Part shown: in pieces, positions 33,247 through 45,401 of the stretch
Layout: each line of letters starts with the position of its first letter
How positions within the stretch are numbered: position 1 is the stretch's first letter
Origin: Haberlea rhodopensis
Lineage: Eukaryota > Streptophyta > Magnoliopsida > Lamiales > Gesneriaceae
Reading direction: 5' to 3'
NCBI GenBank assembly: GCA_907163345.1
Contig: CAJQUN010000143.1
Coordinates: 1,488,001 to 1,552,000, forward strand
DNA length: 64,000 bases
Program-made: the position numbers and the translations under genes
The notes under the pieces: generated by a model
What the model saw: the letters and a program-made list of their open reading frames with translations, nothing else
The model's database searches: none
Told to the model about the DNA's origin: nothing

Positions 33247-33946
33247 AATGTTATATCTTTGTGTAAACTAGTGCAAACTAAAATAAAAAGGGGATTTTGA
33301 TATCAAATGAATTACTACTATGATGCAAAATCAAACTAATATGCAAAATTAACTAGATTAATCAACTTATGAGAAAAGAGCGATTCTCCGTTTTTGGTTA
33401 ACTTTACAATTGGTGTTTACTATCTCGATCATCGATCTTCATAAATGATTCAATTCATATGAATATTAATCATTGGGCGTTTAATCCAAGTCCTATCTCA
33501 CCTTAAGTTTAGTTAAGTAGCCCAAATGTTCTAGTTTAACCCTTATCAAACAATCAATCAAAAACAAGCGACTAAGATTTAAATCAATGCTGGCATATGA
33601 ACTAGTGTGATCGATGAAGCTAAACAACATAATCCAAGCGTCCATGTTTAATCTAGTCAATTAGTTTTCCAATGAATTTAACAAACTCACAAGCGAAAAT
33701 CCATTAATCTTAGTTGCTTCGTAAATTAGAGGGATCAAACGATTCCGTATTTGATATCTAATTTAGAGTTAAATTGTATGAACAATAGCTAGACGATCAA
33801 TCTAACAATCAATCATAACAATCATGGCAATCAAATCAGAAAAAACAATTGATACTCAATGAAAATCAACAATCAAAACTTAATCTCACAAGAATCGTAA
33901 ACTCCAATGTATCGTCTTCCTCAACCGAGAATCACAAAGGGGTTTA
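33247..33946 (-). repeat. D1 solo LTR, segment 2
   Basis: Reverse-strand match to the 62100-62700 part of the D2 LTR (GTTTGATAAGGGTTAAACTAG, in reverse). Bounded by C2 and B1. Confidence 0.87.
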
Positions 33947-34169
33947 TGTGATATCCCCGAAATGATTATGTGCTTTTAAACATTAATTATGTTATGAGGA
34001 TTATGATGTTAAATGATTGGGTTGAATTAATAATATATGGGAAATGTATTTCAGGGTGCATGTGATATATGTTGGGAATTTGGGTTATGGCATGATTATT
34101 TGGGGTGGGTGTTGTTTGTTTTGGTGAAACATGTTTAATTGGGATTTTAAGTATTTTATTGATTAAATA

Positions 34170-34179
34170 CTATAAAATA
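34170..34179 (+). promoter_or_regulatory. TATA-like box in B1 5' LTR
   Basis: CTATAAAATA, followed by ATCATGTGAGGATATTTTAATACATCATG (conserved module) and a C-rich stretch resembling a transcript leader. Confidence 0.45.
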
Positions 34180-34885
34180 TCATGTGAGGATATTTTAATA
34201 CATCATGCTAAATACCGGGACCAAAACATAACACATCACATAACCCACCACCCAACCACCCCCCAACCCATGCTGCCACAGCTGCCCCATACCCCCACTT
34301 GCCCTCTCATTTCACTCCACCTCCATCACTCCAAACTCTCCCACCTTTCACCCAAAAAACGTCCAGCAGCAGCTTAGCATGTAGGAGGAGAGTTTTGATG
34401 ATTTATTGACCAAATTCTTGCAAGAAAAGAGGAGCAAAAGAGGGTGAGGAACCATGTTATATTTTGGTTTAAGTTTTGTTTGAATTCATGTTTTTATTGG
34501 TGTAAAAATGGCATGCTAACTTAGGTTTTGTTAAACCTTCGATTTAGTACATTCATGGTGTTTTTATGAAGCTTCTAGCATGTTTACTTGAGCATGATGC
34601 ACGTTTAATTGGGTGGATTTGTTGGTATGAAAAGTAGTGCTCGAAATTCTGGAAAAGAGTTAAGATACCCTGTTTTCAGAAAGCTTGGGTGAGTACTGTT
34701 TTAGTTGAGCGATTTTGATGCATGTGGGTTTAAGTTTGGGTAGAAATTCGATTTGAATACACTCATGGTAGTATATTGTAGCTCTTAGCATGTTTGTTCA
34801 AGCATATAGTATGTCTTATATGCTAGATTGGATGGTATGAAGATGGGTGTTCGAGAAATCTGGAAAAATCGCGCACAGAGCATGT

Positions 34886-35036
34886 GGCGATCGATCGCTA
34901 CAAACGCAGCGATCGATCGCCGAAAGCCAGTAGCTAAAATCAAAGGCAGGCGATCGATCGCCATAAATGGCGCGATCGATCGCCTCGAGCCAGTGAAGTC
35001 TGGCGATCGATCGCCTCGATGCAGCGATCGATCGCC
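34886..35036. repeat. Palindrome cluster in B1 5' LTR
   Basis: Six perfect GCGATCGATCGC units. The 3' LTR copies of two units have changed at CG (GGCAATCGATCGCC, GTGATCGATCGCC). Confidence 0.94.
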
Positions 35037-35127
35037 AGATGCTGAATAGTGGAAAATGATGTTTTGTTGGATTTTTTGATTTTGGTCTATAAATTGGCAT
35101 CTAATATTGTGTTGTACACTGGTGTAG

Positions 35128-35191
35128 AGCCTTCACAGATAGCTACACAACGCAGGGGATAGAGTCCTGCAACACACCATATTTTGGAAAG
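35128..35191 (+). other. Candidate leader exon 2 in B1 LTR
   Basis: 64 bases between CTGGTGTAG (acceptor-like; CTAAT about 25 bases before it) and GGAAAG/GTACGTAAG (near-consensus plant donor). Intron 1 would be 34444-35127 and intron 2 35192-35808, ending TTTGTAG/GTGC. Confidence 0.42.
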
Positions 35192-35904
35192 GTACGTAAG
35201 CGACGTACGGGCACCCCAACGGTAACATGTATTATATGTTTATTATTTGACATGCGATAAATGCAAGTTTGTGCATTATGAGTACGATACATGTTGTTAT
35301 GCATTGTTGTTGCATATTAATGATGTGGATCATTGGGTGTGTATTCCACGAGTCACGGTTATCACAGTGATGATTTTAATGCTTACCGCTATATACCGCT
35401 AAAAATGTGGAGCGAGGGGTGTAGGTCCGCTTGCACATGGAGGCGAGGTTTACCATACGAAGCGAGGATAGAAATACCGCTTGTATGAAGAAGCGAGGGA
35501 GGGGAGTTCCGCTTGTTCTAAAGTTATGAAGCGAGGGGCATTAAAATACACTGATGATAAACTGACTAAGGATTGAAGTAAAGATTTAAGAAGTGAAGTT
35601 ATGTCATGACATTTATTTAAAGAAGCCACAATATCATATATTGATTTGATTATGAGTTATGGTACAGGGACAACCAAAATGGGCGTTTTAAATGCATTGG
35701 AAATTCAGGAAGTAACCTATGCCTATGATTTATGCATTTATGCTTTATATTCATATTATGTTGAATATGAACTATGATGTGCTCATGTGTTGGGGGTTGT
35801 CTTTGTAGGTGCTTTTGACATGGAGAACCAGGTCGGGGTTGATTTTATGAGCTGTAGAGAGTGCTACAAGGATAGAGGATTAGAGAAATTCCTTTTGTAT
35901 AGCT

Positions 35905-35919
35905 TCTACAAAGTGTAGA
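35905..35919 (+). other. U5 hairpin in B1 LTR
   Basis: TCTACA / TGTAGA with loop AAG. At this place A4 and B3 have CTACTC/GAGTAG. Confidence 0.55.
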
Positions 35920-36098
35920 GTAAGACTATAGTTTAGTAACATTTTGTTAGGAATATGTATAATTCCTTTTTGAACTTTTGGTACTGTAATCTCTTAAGAT
36001 CAGGATTATCAACACGACCTAATACTCTGATTTATGAATGATTAGTTCTCTTAATTGCAGCTTAGTATCTTGTATAGATAATGGGGTCTTACATTTAG

Positions 36099-36110
36099 TG
36101 GTATCAGAGC
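36099..36110 (+). promoter_or_regulatory. B1 primer binding site, initiator Met tRNA
   Basis: TGGTATCAGAGC, five bases after the LTR. Confidence 0.94.
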
Positions 36111-36316
36111 AGTGGTTAGATAACCAGGGAACGACTAAAGGGTAGCCTTTAGGAACAAGTTGGCTAGGTGTTCATTGGTGGGCATGTTTATGCATATGGT
36201 GCATATTTTTGCATAAGTTGTTATACTAACATGCTTTTGAATATGATTACTCTTGATATCTAACGGCTTATATTATGAACTGCTTTTGATATTGTTGTTA
36301 ACCCCTGTGTTACAGC

Positions 36317-37163
36317 ATGGATGCTATTAATCCGGAGAACCCCAATGAAGAGGTGGGAGATGTAGGCAGTATCAATGCCAGTATTGCTCAGTCAAATCCT
36401 CTACCGCCACCTGCTGTAGGCGTGGAGCCTAGTGCACAGATAATGCTACCAGGGGAGATAAGTTTGACCCAGTTCTTGAGCTATCATCCACCGCTAGTTG
36501 AAGGGACTGAGACTGGGGAAGGAGCCAAGGAATGGCTTGAGAGACTAGAGCAGATATTTGTATCAGCACCCTGTACACGGACTGCCTGGCTGAGGTTGGC
36601 AGAGTTTCAGTTGGCGAAGAAGTCTTCCATGTGGTGGAAGACAACAGTTATGGAGCTGAGGGCACAGGTTATGACAGTGGATTAGACTGTGTTCAGGACC
36701 CGGTTCCTTAACAGGTATTTCTCCGCCGCTGCCAGACAAGTAAAAGAAGATGAATTCACCAACCTGAAGCATGGCAGCTTGACTGTATCAGATTATGCCA
36801 TGCAATACTCTTCACTGTTGAGGTATGTGCCTCACATTGCTGTGAACGGTCATGCCAAAATGAGGCATTTTCTGAAGGGGCTGAGGCCATAGTTATTTGA
36901 TCGGGTTCTCTGCAACAACCCCAGCTCATTTGATGATGCCCTGACTAGGGCAGAGCTGGCAGAAATTGGGGTTAGTGTGTACAAGGAAGCGGTACCCCCT
37001 TTCGTACCATCACAGAGACCGGTTGTTGACAGTCTGAGGCCACGAGGAGACCAGTTTAAGCCTCGTGGGGCTTCTTCATCTTCTAGATTTGGTGGGAAGA
37101 AATTTCAGAATCAGAAACAAGGCAATCGGAGACCAGCACAGGGAAATAGAACAGGAGGGAACA
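36317..37163 (+). pseudogene. gag: B1 gag, broken by stops and by A2
   Basis: Start ATGGATGC at 36317, directly after CTGTGTTACAG. The capsid region matches A1 (LLPG-type start, LTQFLSYHPPLVEGTETGE, MWWKTTV). A TAG near 36683 stands where a Trp is expected from the aligned copies. FRTRFLNRYFSAAARQVKEDEF follows, and a second TAG near 36889 lies in the GLRP region. After a basic Arg/Gly/Gln-rich linker, A2 interrupts the gene at 37164-37168 (target duplication AGTGT). The frame resumes at 45402 with the CCHC knuckle. It would build the particle shell but cannot be translated through. Confidence 0.92.
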
Positions 37164-37168
37164 AGTGT
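37164..37168. repeat. A2 target-site duplication, left copy
   Basis: AGTGT, repeated at 45397-45401. Confidence 0.93.
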
Positions 37169-37642
37169 TGTAGGGTCTTCCTACCTTAACATCATCTTAA
37201 TACACAATTTATGGACTAGACAAGCATTAATAACGTCATAGGGTTCCGATTGTAGCTTCGAGCTAAAAAGATTTCAGGCCAACAATGAAATTTCAAAACT
37301 TAACTCATTACATTCTCAATAATGAATGTTAAAGCGATAGAATTATACTACTCCTAGAGTAGAGACTATCCAAAAGTCCTGTATCCTATCTTCTTTCATG
37401 CTCCTTTTAGCTCACTGCCTCAACCCGACCCTTAGCCCTTCGGTCCAAAAGTGTACCTACAGGAACAACCCATCATGAGCATGTACATCGTTACTTAACA
37501 TCATAAGGCGATGGCATATAAATAAATGCATGAAAATAATTGGTAACGTATACTTCGTGGTTAATCGCATTAACCCTCTTTGGTTGTCCCTGTTTCATAG
37601 CCATGCATATAATCATTAATTCTTGACATGAATGACTAAAAT

Positions 37643-38093
37643 CATCATCTTATAATAGCATCATCATATAAGCATCATCATTTTATAAATATCATCATCT
37701 TATAACATCATCATCATATAAGCATCATCATCTTATAGCATCATCATCTTATAAGCATCATCATCTTATAGCATCATCATCTTATAACATCATCATCTTA
37801 TAACATCATCATCATATAGCATAATCATCGTATAACATCATCATCATATAAGCATCGCCATCTTATACCATCATCATCTTATAACATCATCATCTTATAA
37901 CATCATCATCTTATAACATCATCATCATATAGCATCATCGTATAGCATCATCATCATATAAGCATCGTCATCTTATAGCATCATCATCTTATAACATCAT
38001 CATCTTATAACATCATCATCATATAGCATCATCATCGTATAGCATTATCATCATATAAGCATCGTCATCTTATGGCATCATCATCTTATAAAT
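37643..38093 (-). repeat. ATCATC / TTATA array in A2 3' LTR
   Basis: Tandem units of 14-17 bases such as CATCATCATCTTATAA, with ATATAAG and TTATAG variants. Confidence 0.92.
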
Positions 38094-38187
38094 ATAACAG
38101 TAAATGTACAAAATCATAGTTAAGTAAACATGCGGTTTATTCGTCAAGTCTCTTTTTGTTGACCCTGATTCACATTCGTGCATATGG

Positions 38188-38424
38188 GCATCTTACCCCA
38201 TCGTATGGCATCTTACCATATCATAACATCTTGTGGCATCTTACCACGTGGGCATCTTACCCTATCGTATGGCATCTTACCATATCATAATATCGTGTGG
38301 CATCTTACCACGTAATAACATCGTATGGCCTCTTACCATATGGGCATCTTACCCCGTGGCATCTTACCACATAATAACATTGTATGACATATTACCATAT
38401 GGGCATCTTACCCTTTTTATAAAC
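38188..38424 (-). repeat. GG-CATCTTA-CC hairpin array in A2 3' LTR
   Basis: Units TATGGCATCTTACCATA, TGTGGCATCTTACCACG and TGGGCATCTTACCC alternate. The loop CATCTTA is constant. The stem bases outside GG/CC vary in matched pairs. Confidence 0.85.
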
Positions 38425-38776
38425 ATCGTATGACATCATTATAAACTTACTTATCATATCATCTTCACAAACATCATCATCTTAAACTTATTTATCACAA
38501 TCACCATCATAAACATCATCATCATAAACTTACTATTCACAATCGTCATCATAAATACTCATGCAATCAATGCATAGTCAGAGTTAGGAGTGTGTTACCG
38601 TCCGATGCCCGTACGCTTCTTACGTAACTTAATTCCAAAAGTGGAGAAATTGAAGAACTCTATCTTCTCGATGTTGTGGGCACCTGGGATGGTTCCACAC
38701 AACCATACAAATCGATATTAGAAGCTAAACAATAGCCAAATACCAATAAAACATCATTTGCCATGTTTTAAACAGC

Positions 38777-38925
38777 GGCGATCGATCACTGCACGAGGCG
38801 ATCGATCGCCTCACTTTTTGCCCTGCGGCGATCGATCGCTTCATTTCAGGCGATCGATCACCTGCTACGTGAAATGGCTACTGGCCATCGGCGATCGATC
38901 GCCTCATTTCAGGCGATCGATCGCC
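38777..38925. repeat. Palindrome cluster in A2 3' LTR
   Basis: Six GCGATCGATCGC-type units, two reading CGATCGATCAC. Confidence 0.93.
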
Positions 38926-39643
38926 ACCTGCTGGTGCGCGATTTTTCGCCATTTTTGTACATTTTTCGAGCTCATCCTCATACCTTACAAAACCAAACTT
39001 TCCTACAACATCAACAACATCATAACCCACTAAAACCCACATAAAACACTTCAAAAATCATACCCCAACAACATACAACACATACCCAACCAAACCCACA
39101 TAAATCACTTCAAAATCATCCCATTTCAAATCTAAACTTCATAAAAACTTTAGGAAGGGTTCCATACCTCTTGAAGACTCCAAATCTTGACAAACTTTCC
39201 TTCTCCTTCCTTGGAGGATTTCGAAAATGGGGAATGGGAAGGGTTTTGGGAATGAATTGGGGATTTTTGAGGGAAAGGGTAAAGTGAGGGGAAGGAGGGT
39301 GTAGTGGGGTATATGGGTTAATTAAATTGTACCCAAAATTAACATGATGTATAAAATACCCCAACATGGTATTGTAAAAGCATTTTACAAAAATGCAACC
39401 AACTTCATTAAATCCATACTTTCCTCATAATTAACGATCAACACAATTAAATCATGTTAACACCCCATTTTCTATCATGCATAACATGCACCTTGAAACG
39501 TAACCCCCCGGGTCATGCCTATCATGTGACTAAGCATTTCATCGTGATAATTAATTTCAAAACGTAAATCAAGTATCCACATAATTAATCACATAAACAT
39601 AATTAATGCCTTAATTGCAATTAATCATTTCGGGGACATCACA

Positions 39644-39656
39644 TTACTCCCCTACT
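39644..39656 (-). promoter_or_regulatory. A2 polypurine tract
   Basis: Minus strand AAGTAGGGGAGTAA, next to the LTR. Confidence 0.88.
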
Positions 39657-39661
39657 TATAA

Positions 39662-39679
39662 GATTTCGTCCTCGAAATC
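39662..39679 (-). other. Hairpin upstream of A2 polypurine tract
   Basis: GATTTCG / CGAAATC, loop AGGA, identical to A1. Confidence 0.7.
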
Positions 39680-39713
39680 GCATGCACTTACCCCAAAAGA
39701 AACTAAACATAAA

Positions 39714-42664
39714 TCACATACCAGAGAATAGTTCCGGGTAGTGCTGTACCATATGCCGCTCCGTCTCCCACGTAGCCTCCTCGACACCCCGACGATCCCA
39801 CTGAACTTTGACCATCGGCATAACTTGACTTCGTAATCTGCGATCCTCACAATCCAGAATTCTGACCGGTCGTTCAACGTAGGATACATCTGAATCCAAC
39901 TGCACTTCAGTAGGCTGTAAAACATGCGACGGGCCTGGCTCATATTTCCGCAACATAGAAACGTGAAAACATCATGAATCCCAGATAAAGACGGCGGTAG
40001 AGCCAAACGGTAGGCCAAAGTACCGATACGCTGCAATACTTCATATGGACCAACATACCTCGGGGATAACTTCCCCCGCATACCAAGACAAACTACACCC
40101 CAGAAGGGTGAGATTTTCAAGAAGACCCAGTCTCCTACTTGGAATTCTAGCGGTCGTCGCCGCTTGTTGGCATAGGCTGCTTGCCTATCCTGGGTCGCCT
40201 TCATCTTTTGGCGTATCAACTTAATCTTGTCTTACATATCCTTAATCATATCCGGTCCTCCGACCGCTTTACTAGTCAAGTCCTCTCAATACAGCGGTGA
40301 CCTACATCGTCGTCCGTAAAGAGCTTCAAAAGGAGTTATTTGAATGCTCGTCTGATAGCTGTTAATATAGGAGAACTCCATCATTGGCACTGAATCTTGC
40401 CACAGAGTATCAAACTCCTAAACACATGCCCTCGACATGTCCTCGAGCGTCTGAAGGGTACGCTCTGTCTGGCCGTCTGACTGAGGGTGATAAGCTGTAC
40501 CCAGTATCACTTCTGTGCCCAAAGCTGTCTGAAGACCCTCCCAGAAATGTGGAGTAAACCTTGGGTCTCTGTCAGACACAATCGAGACTGGAACCCCATG
40601 CAACCTCACCACATCCCGCACATATAATTGGGTCATCTTTAGGTACGTAAAAGTCATACAGTAGGGGATGAAGTGAGCTACTTTCGTTAGCCTATCTACG
40701 ATCACCCAGATCGCATCAAATCCAGAGGCCGTCCTTGGTAAGTGGGTCACAAAGTCCATAATGATATGCCTCCACTTCCACTTAGGTACCTTCAAGCTCT
40801 TCAGCTCGCCACCAGGCCTCTGCCTTTCTGCCTTTACCTGTTGGCAGATCAAACATCTTTTAACGAAAGCGATCACATCGTGCTTCATGCGTCTCCACCA
40901 GAACTGACCACTTAGGTCCTTATACATTTTCCTTCCTCCTGGGTGGATATTGAACCGACTACTATGAGCCCGTTCCGATATTCCTTTAAGCAACTCCGGC
41001 GCATCTGGGAGTACCCATCGGTTGCCCAGCCTCAAGGAATCATTTTCTGCCATTCTGAACTTTGGTGGCTGTCCTCGAAGTACTAAAAACGACCACCTCT
41101 GAACCTCATCATCTGACCTCTGGGCTTCCTAATAGCCTCAAATAAGTCTGGCTCAGCCAACAAGGTCGACACTCGCACCGGCGACGTGTCCACATCAAAA
41201 TCATAGCCCAAATGGCAACAAGAGGTCATCATAGCTGATAAATTCATGACATCCATCTTCTTTGTCGCATATTCATCTCAGCCTGTGTGAACAAAACTCC
41301 AGGCTCTTATGGTCCGTGTAGATGGTAAACGACGTACCATGCAAGTAATGCCTCCAAATCTTCAAGGCAAATATAACGGCTGCCAGCTCCAAATCATGGA
41401 CTAGGTACCTATCCTCATGTGGTTGTAACCGCCTCGATGCATAAGCCACCACATGCTTATCTTGCATCAACACACAGTCCAAACCCTGCAGTGATGCATT
41501 CGTGTACAAGGCAACCCTCTTATTCTCAGAAGGAATCACCAACATAGGTGTAGTAGTCAAACGACGCTTCAATTCTTGGAATCTTTCCTCACAAGCTTCG
41601 GACCAATAGAACGACACTCCTTTCTGAGTCAGTTGTGCCAGGGGTCTGGCAATCCCTAAGGATCTGGAGTACTGTTCTCAAGTGCTTCACGTGTCCCTCT
41701 TCAGTTCGAGAGTAAATAAGCATATCGTCAATGAAAACTATGACGAATGATCCAAACATGGTTGGGGCACTCTGTTCATCAGGCTCATAAAACAGCTAGG
41801 GCATTCGTCACCCCAAAAGGCATGACTAAGAATCTGTAGTGTCCATATCTAGTCCTGGAAGCTGTCTTCTGTACATCATCCTCTCGAACTCAAATCTGAT
41901 GATACTCCGACCTCAGTTCGATCTTATTGTAGAGCCTCGTACTCTGCAGCTGATCAAACAAATCATCAATCCCCGGAAGCGGATACTTATTCTTCATCAT
42001 GGCTTTGTTCAGTTGTCTGAAATCGATGCACAGTCGCATTGAACCATCTTTCTTCTTAACAAATAAAACTGGTGTACCCCAGGGCGATACGCTAGGGCGT
42101 ATATAGCCCTTGTCAAGGAGCTCCTGCAACTGAACATTTAACTCCTTTAGCTTCGTTGGTGCCATCCTATACGGGGCACGAGAAATGGTAGACGTCCCTG
42201 GTAGTAACTTAATCCCAAACTCGACCTCTCTCGTCGGTGGGAATCCGGGAATCTCTTCGGAGATACATCAGGAAACACCGCCACTACGGGCACATCCTCA
42301 ACCTTTAACTCTTTCCTCTTTTCAGTAATATCAACAGTATAGATGAGATATCCTTTATGGTCTCGTTCCAATAACTGTGCCATCTTGACAGCAGATGGTA
42401 ACGGAATCCTTGAACAGGAACCATCCCCATAAGATGTCCATTGGACCCTAATATCAGACCTGAATCAGACAATCTTTGTCTGTAGTCCACAACTGCCTGA
42501 TACTTGATCAGCACCTCGATGCCCACAATGCATTCGAAGTCTGGTATTCCCAGAACAATCAAGTCTGTCCTGAGCTCGTTACCCTCAAAATAAACGAGGT
42601 CGTCATAGACAATCTGATCAGTCTTCAAACTTCTTCCAGCGGGTGTCGAGACTACAAGAGGCAT
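39714..42664 (-). pseudogene. pol: A2 protease-pol remnant with deletions
   Basis: Pieces in order on the minus strand. Protease second half with STPAGRSLKTD is at 42305-42664. The RT N-terminus with LFVKKKDGSMRLCIDFRQLN is at 41890-42165. A partial RT palm lies about 41690-41880. RNase H with TNASLQGL is at 41273-41617; the catalytic Asp of TDAS is changed to Asn. Integrase with HHCC and SDRDPRF is at 40418-41053, and the C-terminus and tail at 39714-40219. Internal deletions are visible near 42687 (all of gag and the DTGA site lost), 41650 (RT thumb) and 41252 (RNase H end). No function is possible for this copy. Confidence 0.9.
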
Positions 42665-42910
42665 GGGCGACGGAGAAGTGCATATGAAATTGCATCACTT
42701 ACTTCAGCATTTTCTGCCATACTGCAAGACAAGGGTTAACAAAAATACCCAAAAGCAGTTCATATAATACCTTGTTAGATAAATAAAACATGTTAGCATC
42801 GCATCCTATACTTCATATGTAACATATGCACACAACATGTTTACAAGTAAGCACCTAGCCAACTTATTGCTAAGGCTACCCTTCACTCATTCCCGGGTTA
42901 TCTAACCACT

Positions 42911-42922
42911 GCTCTGATACCA
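42911..42922 (-). promoter_or_regulatory. A2 primer binding site, initiator Met tRNA
   Basis: Minus strand TGGTATCAGAGC; intact although the gene content is lost. Confidence 0.93.
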
Positions 42923-43908
42923 CTAATGTAGGGTCTTCCTACCTTAACATCATCTTAATACACAATTTATGGACTAGACAAGCATTAATAACGTCTTAGG
43001 GTTCCGATTGTAGCTTCGAGCTAAAAAGATTTCAGGCCAACAATGAAATTTCAAAACTTAACTCATTACATTCTCAATAATGAATGTTAAAGCGATAGAA
43101 TTATACTACTCCTAGAGTAGAGACTATCCAAAAGTCCTGTATCCTATCTTCTTTCATGCTCCTTTTAGCTCACTGCCTCAACCCGACCCTTAGCCCTTCG
43201 GTCCAAAAGTGTACCTACAGGAACAACCCATCATGAGCATGTACATCGTTACTTAACATCATAAGGCGATGGCATATAAATAAATGCATGAAAATAATTG
43301 GTAACGTATACTTCCTGATTAATCGTATTAACCCTCTTTGGTTGTCCCTGTTTCATAGCCATGCATATAATCATTAATTCTTGACATGAATGATTAAAAT
43401 CATCATCTTATAATATCATCATCATATAAGCATCATCATTTTATAAATATCATCATCTTATAACATCATCATCATATAAGCATCATCATCTTATAGCATC
43501 ATCATCTTATAAGCATCATCATCTTATAGCATCATCATCTTATAACATCATCATCATATAGCATCATCATCATATAACATCATCATCATATAAGCATCGC
43601 CATCTTATACAATCATCATCTTATAACATCATCATCTTATAACATCATCATCATATAGCATCATCGTATAGCATCATCATCATATAAGCATCGTCATCTT
43701 ATAGCATCATCATCTTATAACATCATCATCTTATAACATCATCATCATATAGCATCATCATCGTATAGCATCATCATCATATAAGCATCGTCATCTTATG
43801 GCATCATCATCTTATAAATATAACAGTAATGTACAAAATCATAGTTAAGTAAACATGCGGTTTATTCGTCAAGTCTCTTTTTGTTGACCCTGATTCACAT
43901 TCGTGCAT

Positions 43909-44135
43909 ATGGGCATCTTACCCCATCGTATGTCATCTTACCATATCATAACATCGTGTGGCATCTTACCACGTGGGCATCTTACCCTATCGTATGGCAT
44001 CTTACCATATCATAATATCGTGTGGCATCTTACCACGTAATAACATCGTATGGCCTCTTACCATATTGCATCTTACCCCGTGGCATCTTACCACATAATA
44101 ACATTGTATGACATCTTACCATATGGGCATCTTAC
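43909..44135 (-). repeat. GG-CATCTTA-CC hairpin array in A2 5' LTR
   Basis: Same units as at 38188, with a few substitutions. Confidence 0.85.
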
Positions 44136-44511
44136 CCTTTTTATAAACATCGTATAACATCATTATAAACTTACTTATCATATCATCTTCACAAACATCA
44201 TCATCTTAAACTTATTTATCACAATCACCATCATAAACATCATCATCATAAACTTACTTATCACAATCGTCATCATAAATACTCATGCAATCAATGCATA
44301 GTCAGAGTTAGGAGTGTGTTACCGTCCGATGCCCGTACGCTTCTTACGTACCTTAATTCCAAAAGTGGAGAAATTGAAGATCTCTATCTTCTCGATGTTG
44401 TTGGCACCTGGGATGGTTCCACACAACCATACAAATCGATATTAGAAGCTAAACAATAGCCAAATACCAATAAATTCATCACAAAACATCATTTGCCATG
44501 TTTTAAACAGC

Positions 44512-44660
44512 GGCGATCGATCACTGCACGAGGCGATCGATCGCCTCACTTTTTGCCCTGCGGCGATCGATCGCTTCATTTCAGGCGATCGATCGCCTGC
44601 TACGTGAAATGGCTACTGGCCATCGGCGATCGATCGCCTCATTTCAGGCGATCGATCGCC
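44512..44660. repeat. Palindrome cluster in A2 5' LTR
   Basis: Six GCGATCGATCGC-type units; one CGATCGATCAC. Confidence 0.93.
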
Positions 44661-45396
44661 ACCTGCTGGTGCGCGATTTTTCGCCATTTTTGTACATTTT
44701 TCGAGCTCATCCTCATACCTTACAAAACCAAACTTTCCTACAACATCATAACCCACTAAAACCCACATAAAACACTTCAAAAATCATACCCCAACAACAT
44801 ACAACACATACCCAACCAAACCCACATAAATCACTTCAAAATCATCCCATTTCAAATCCAAACTTCATAAAAACTTTAGGAAGGGTTCCATACCTCTTGA
44901 AGACTCCAAATTTGTACAAGAATCACACAAACACAAGTTTTGTGGAACTTTCCTTCTCCTTCCTTGGAGGATTTCGAAAATGGGGAATGGGAAGGGTTTT
45001 GGGAATGAATTGGGGATTTTTGAGGGAAAGGGTAAAGTGAGGGGAAGGAGGGTGTAGTGGGGTATATGGGTTAATTAAATTGTACCCAAAATTAACATGA
45101 TGTATAAAATACCCCAACATGGTATTGTAAAAGCATTTTACAAAAATGCAACCAACTTCATTAAATCCATACTTTCCTCATAATTAACGATCAACACAAT
45201 TAAATCATGTTAACACCCCATTTTCTATCATGCATAACATGCACCTTGAAACGTAACCCCCCGGGTCATGCCTATCATGTGACTAAGCATTTCATCGTGA
45301 TAATTAATTTCAACACGTAAATCAATTATCCACATAATTAATCACATAAACATAATTAATGCCTTAATTGCAATTAATCATTTCGGGGACATCACA

Positions 45397-45401
45397 AGTG
45401 T
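45397..45401. repeat. A2 target-site duplication, right copy
   Basis: AGTGT; the B1 gag frame continues straight after it. Confidence 0.93.

Larger units (their letters stand above)
33947..36093 (+). repeat. B1 5' LTR
   Basis: TGTGATATCCCCG to GGGGTCTTACA, 2.15 kb. TATA-like CTATAAAATA (34170-34179), C-rich leader, donor-like AGAGG/GTGAGG (34444), palindromes (34886-35036), leader exon (35128-35191), U5 hairpin (35905-35919). Confidence 0.94.
37169..39643 (-). repeat. A2 3' LTR
   Basis: Plus strand TGTAGGGTCTTCC to GGGGACATCACA. It lacks about 30 bases near 39185 that the 5' LTR keeps (44915-44950). The donor at its leader exon reads AAG/TTACGTAAG against AAG/GTACGTAAG in the 5' LTR. Confidence 0.94.
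37169..45396 (-). mobile_element. A2, defective Tekay-like element
   Basis: Minus-strand element with nearly identical LTRs (37169-39643, 42927-45396), an interior of only 3.3 kb, and AGTGT on both sides. Compared with A1 it lacks gag and knuckle, part of RT and part of RNase H, yet it inserted recently as judged by the LTR pair. Confidence 0.95.
42927..45396 (-). repeat. A2 5' LTR
   Basis: Pairs with 37169-39643. It holds the same ATCATC array (43395-43818), GG-CATCTTA-CC array (43909-44135), leader exon with intact donor, and palindromes. Confidence 0.94.
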
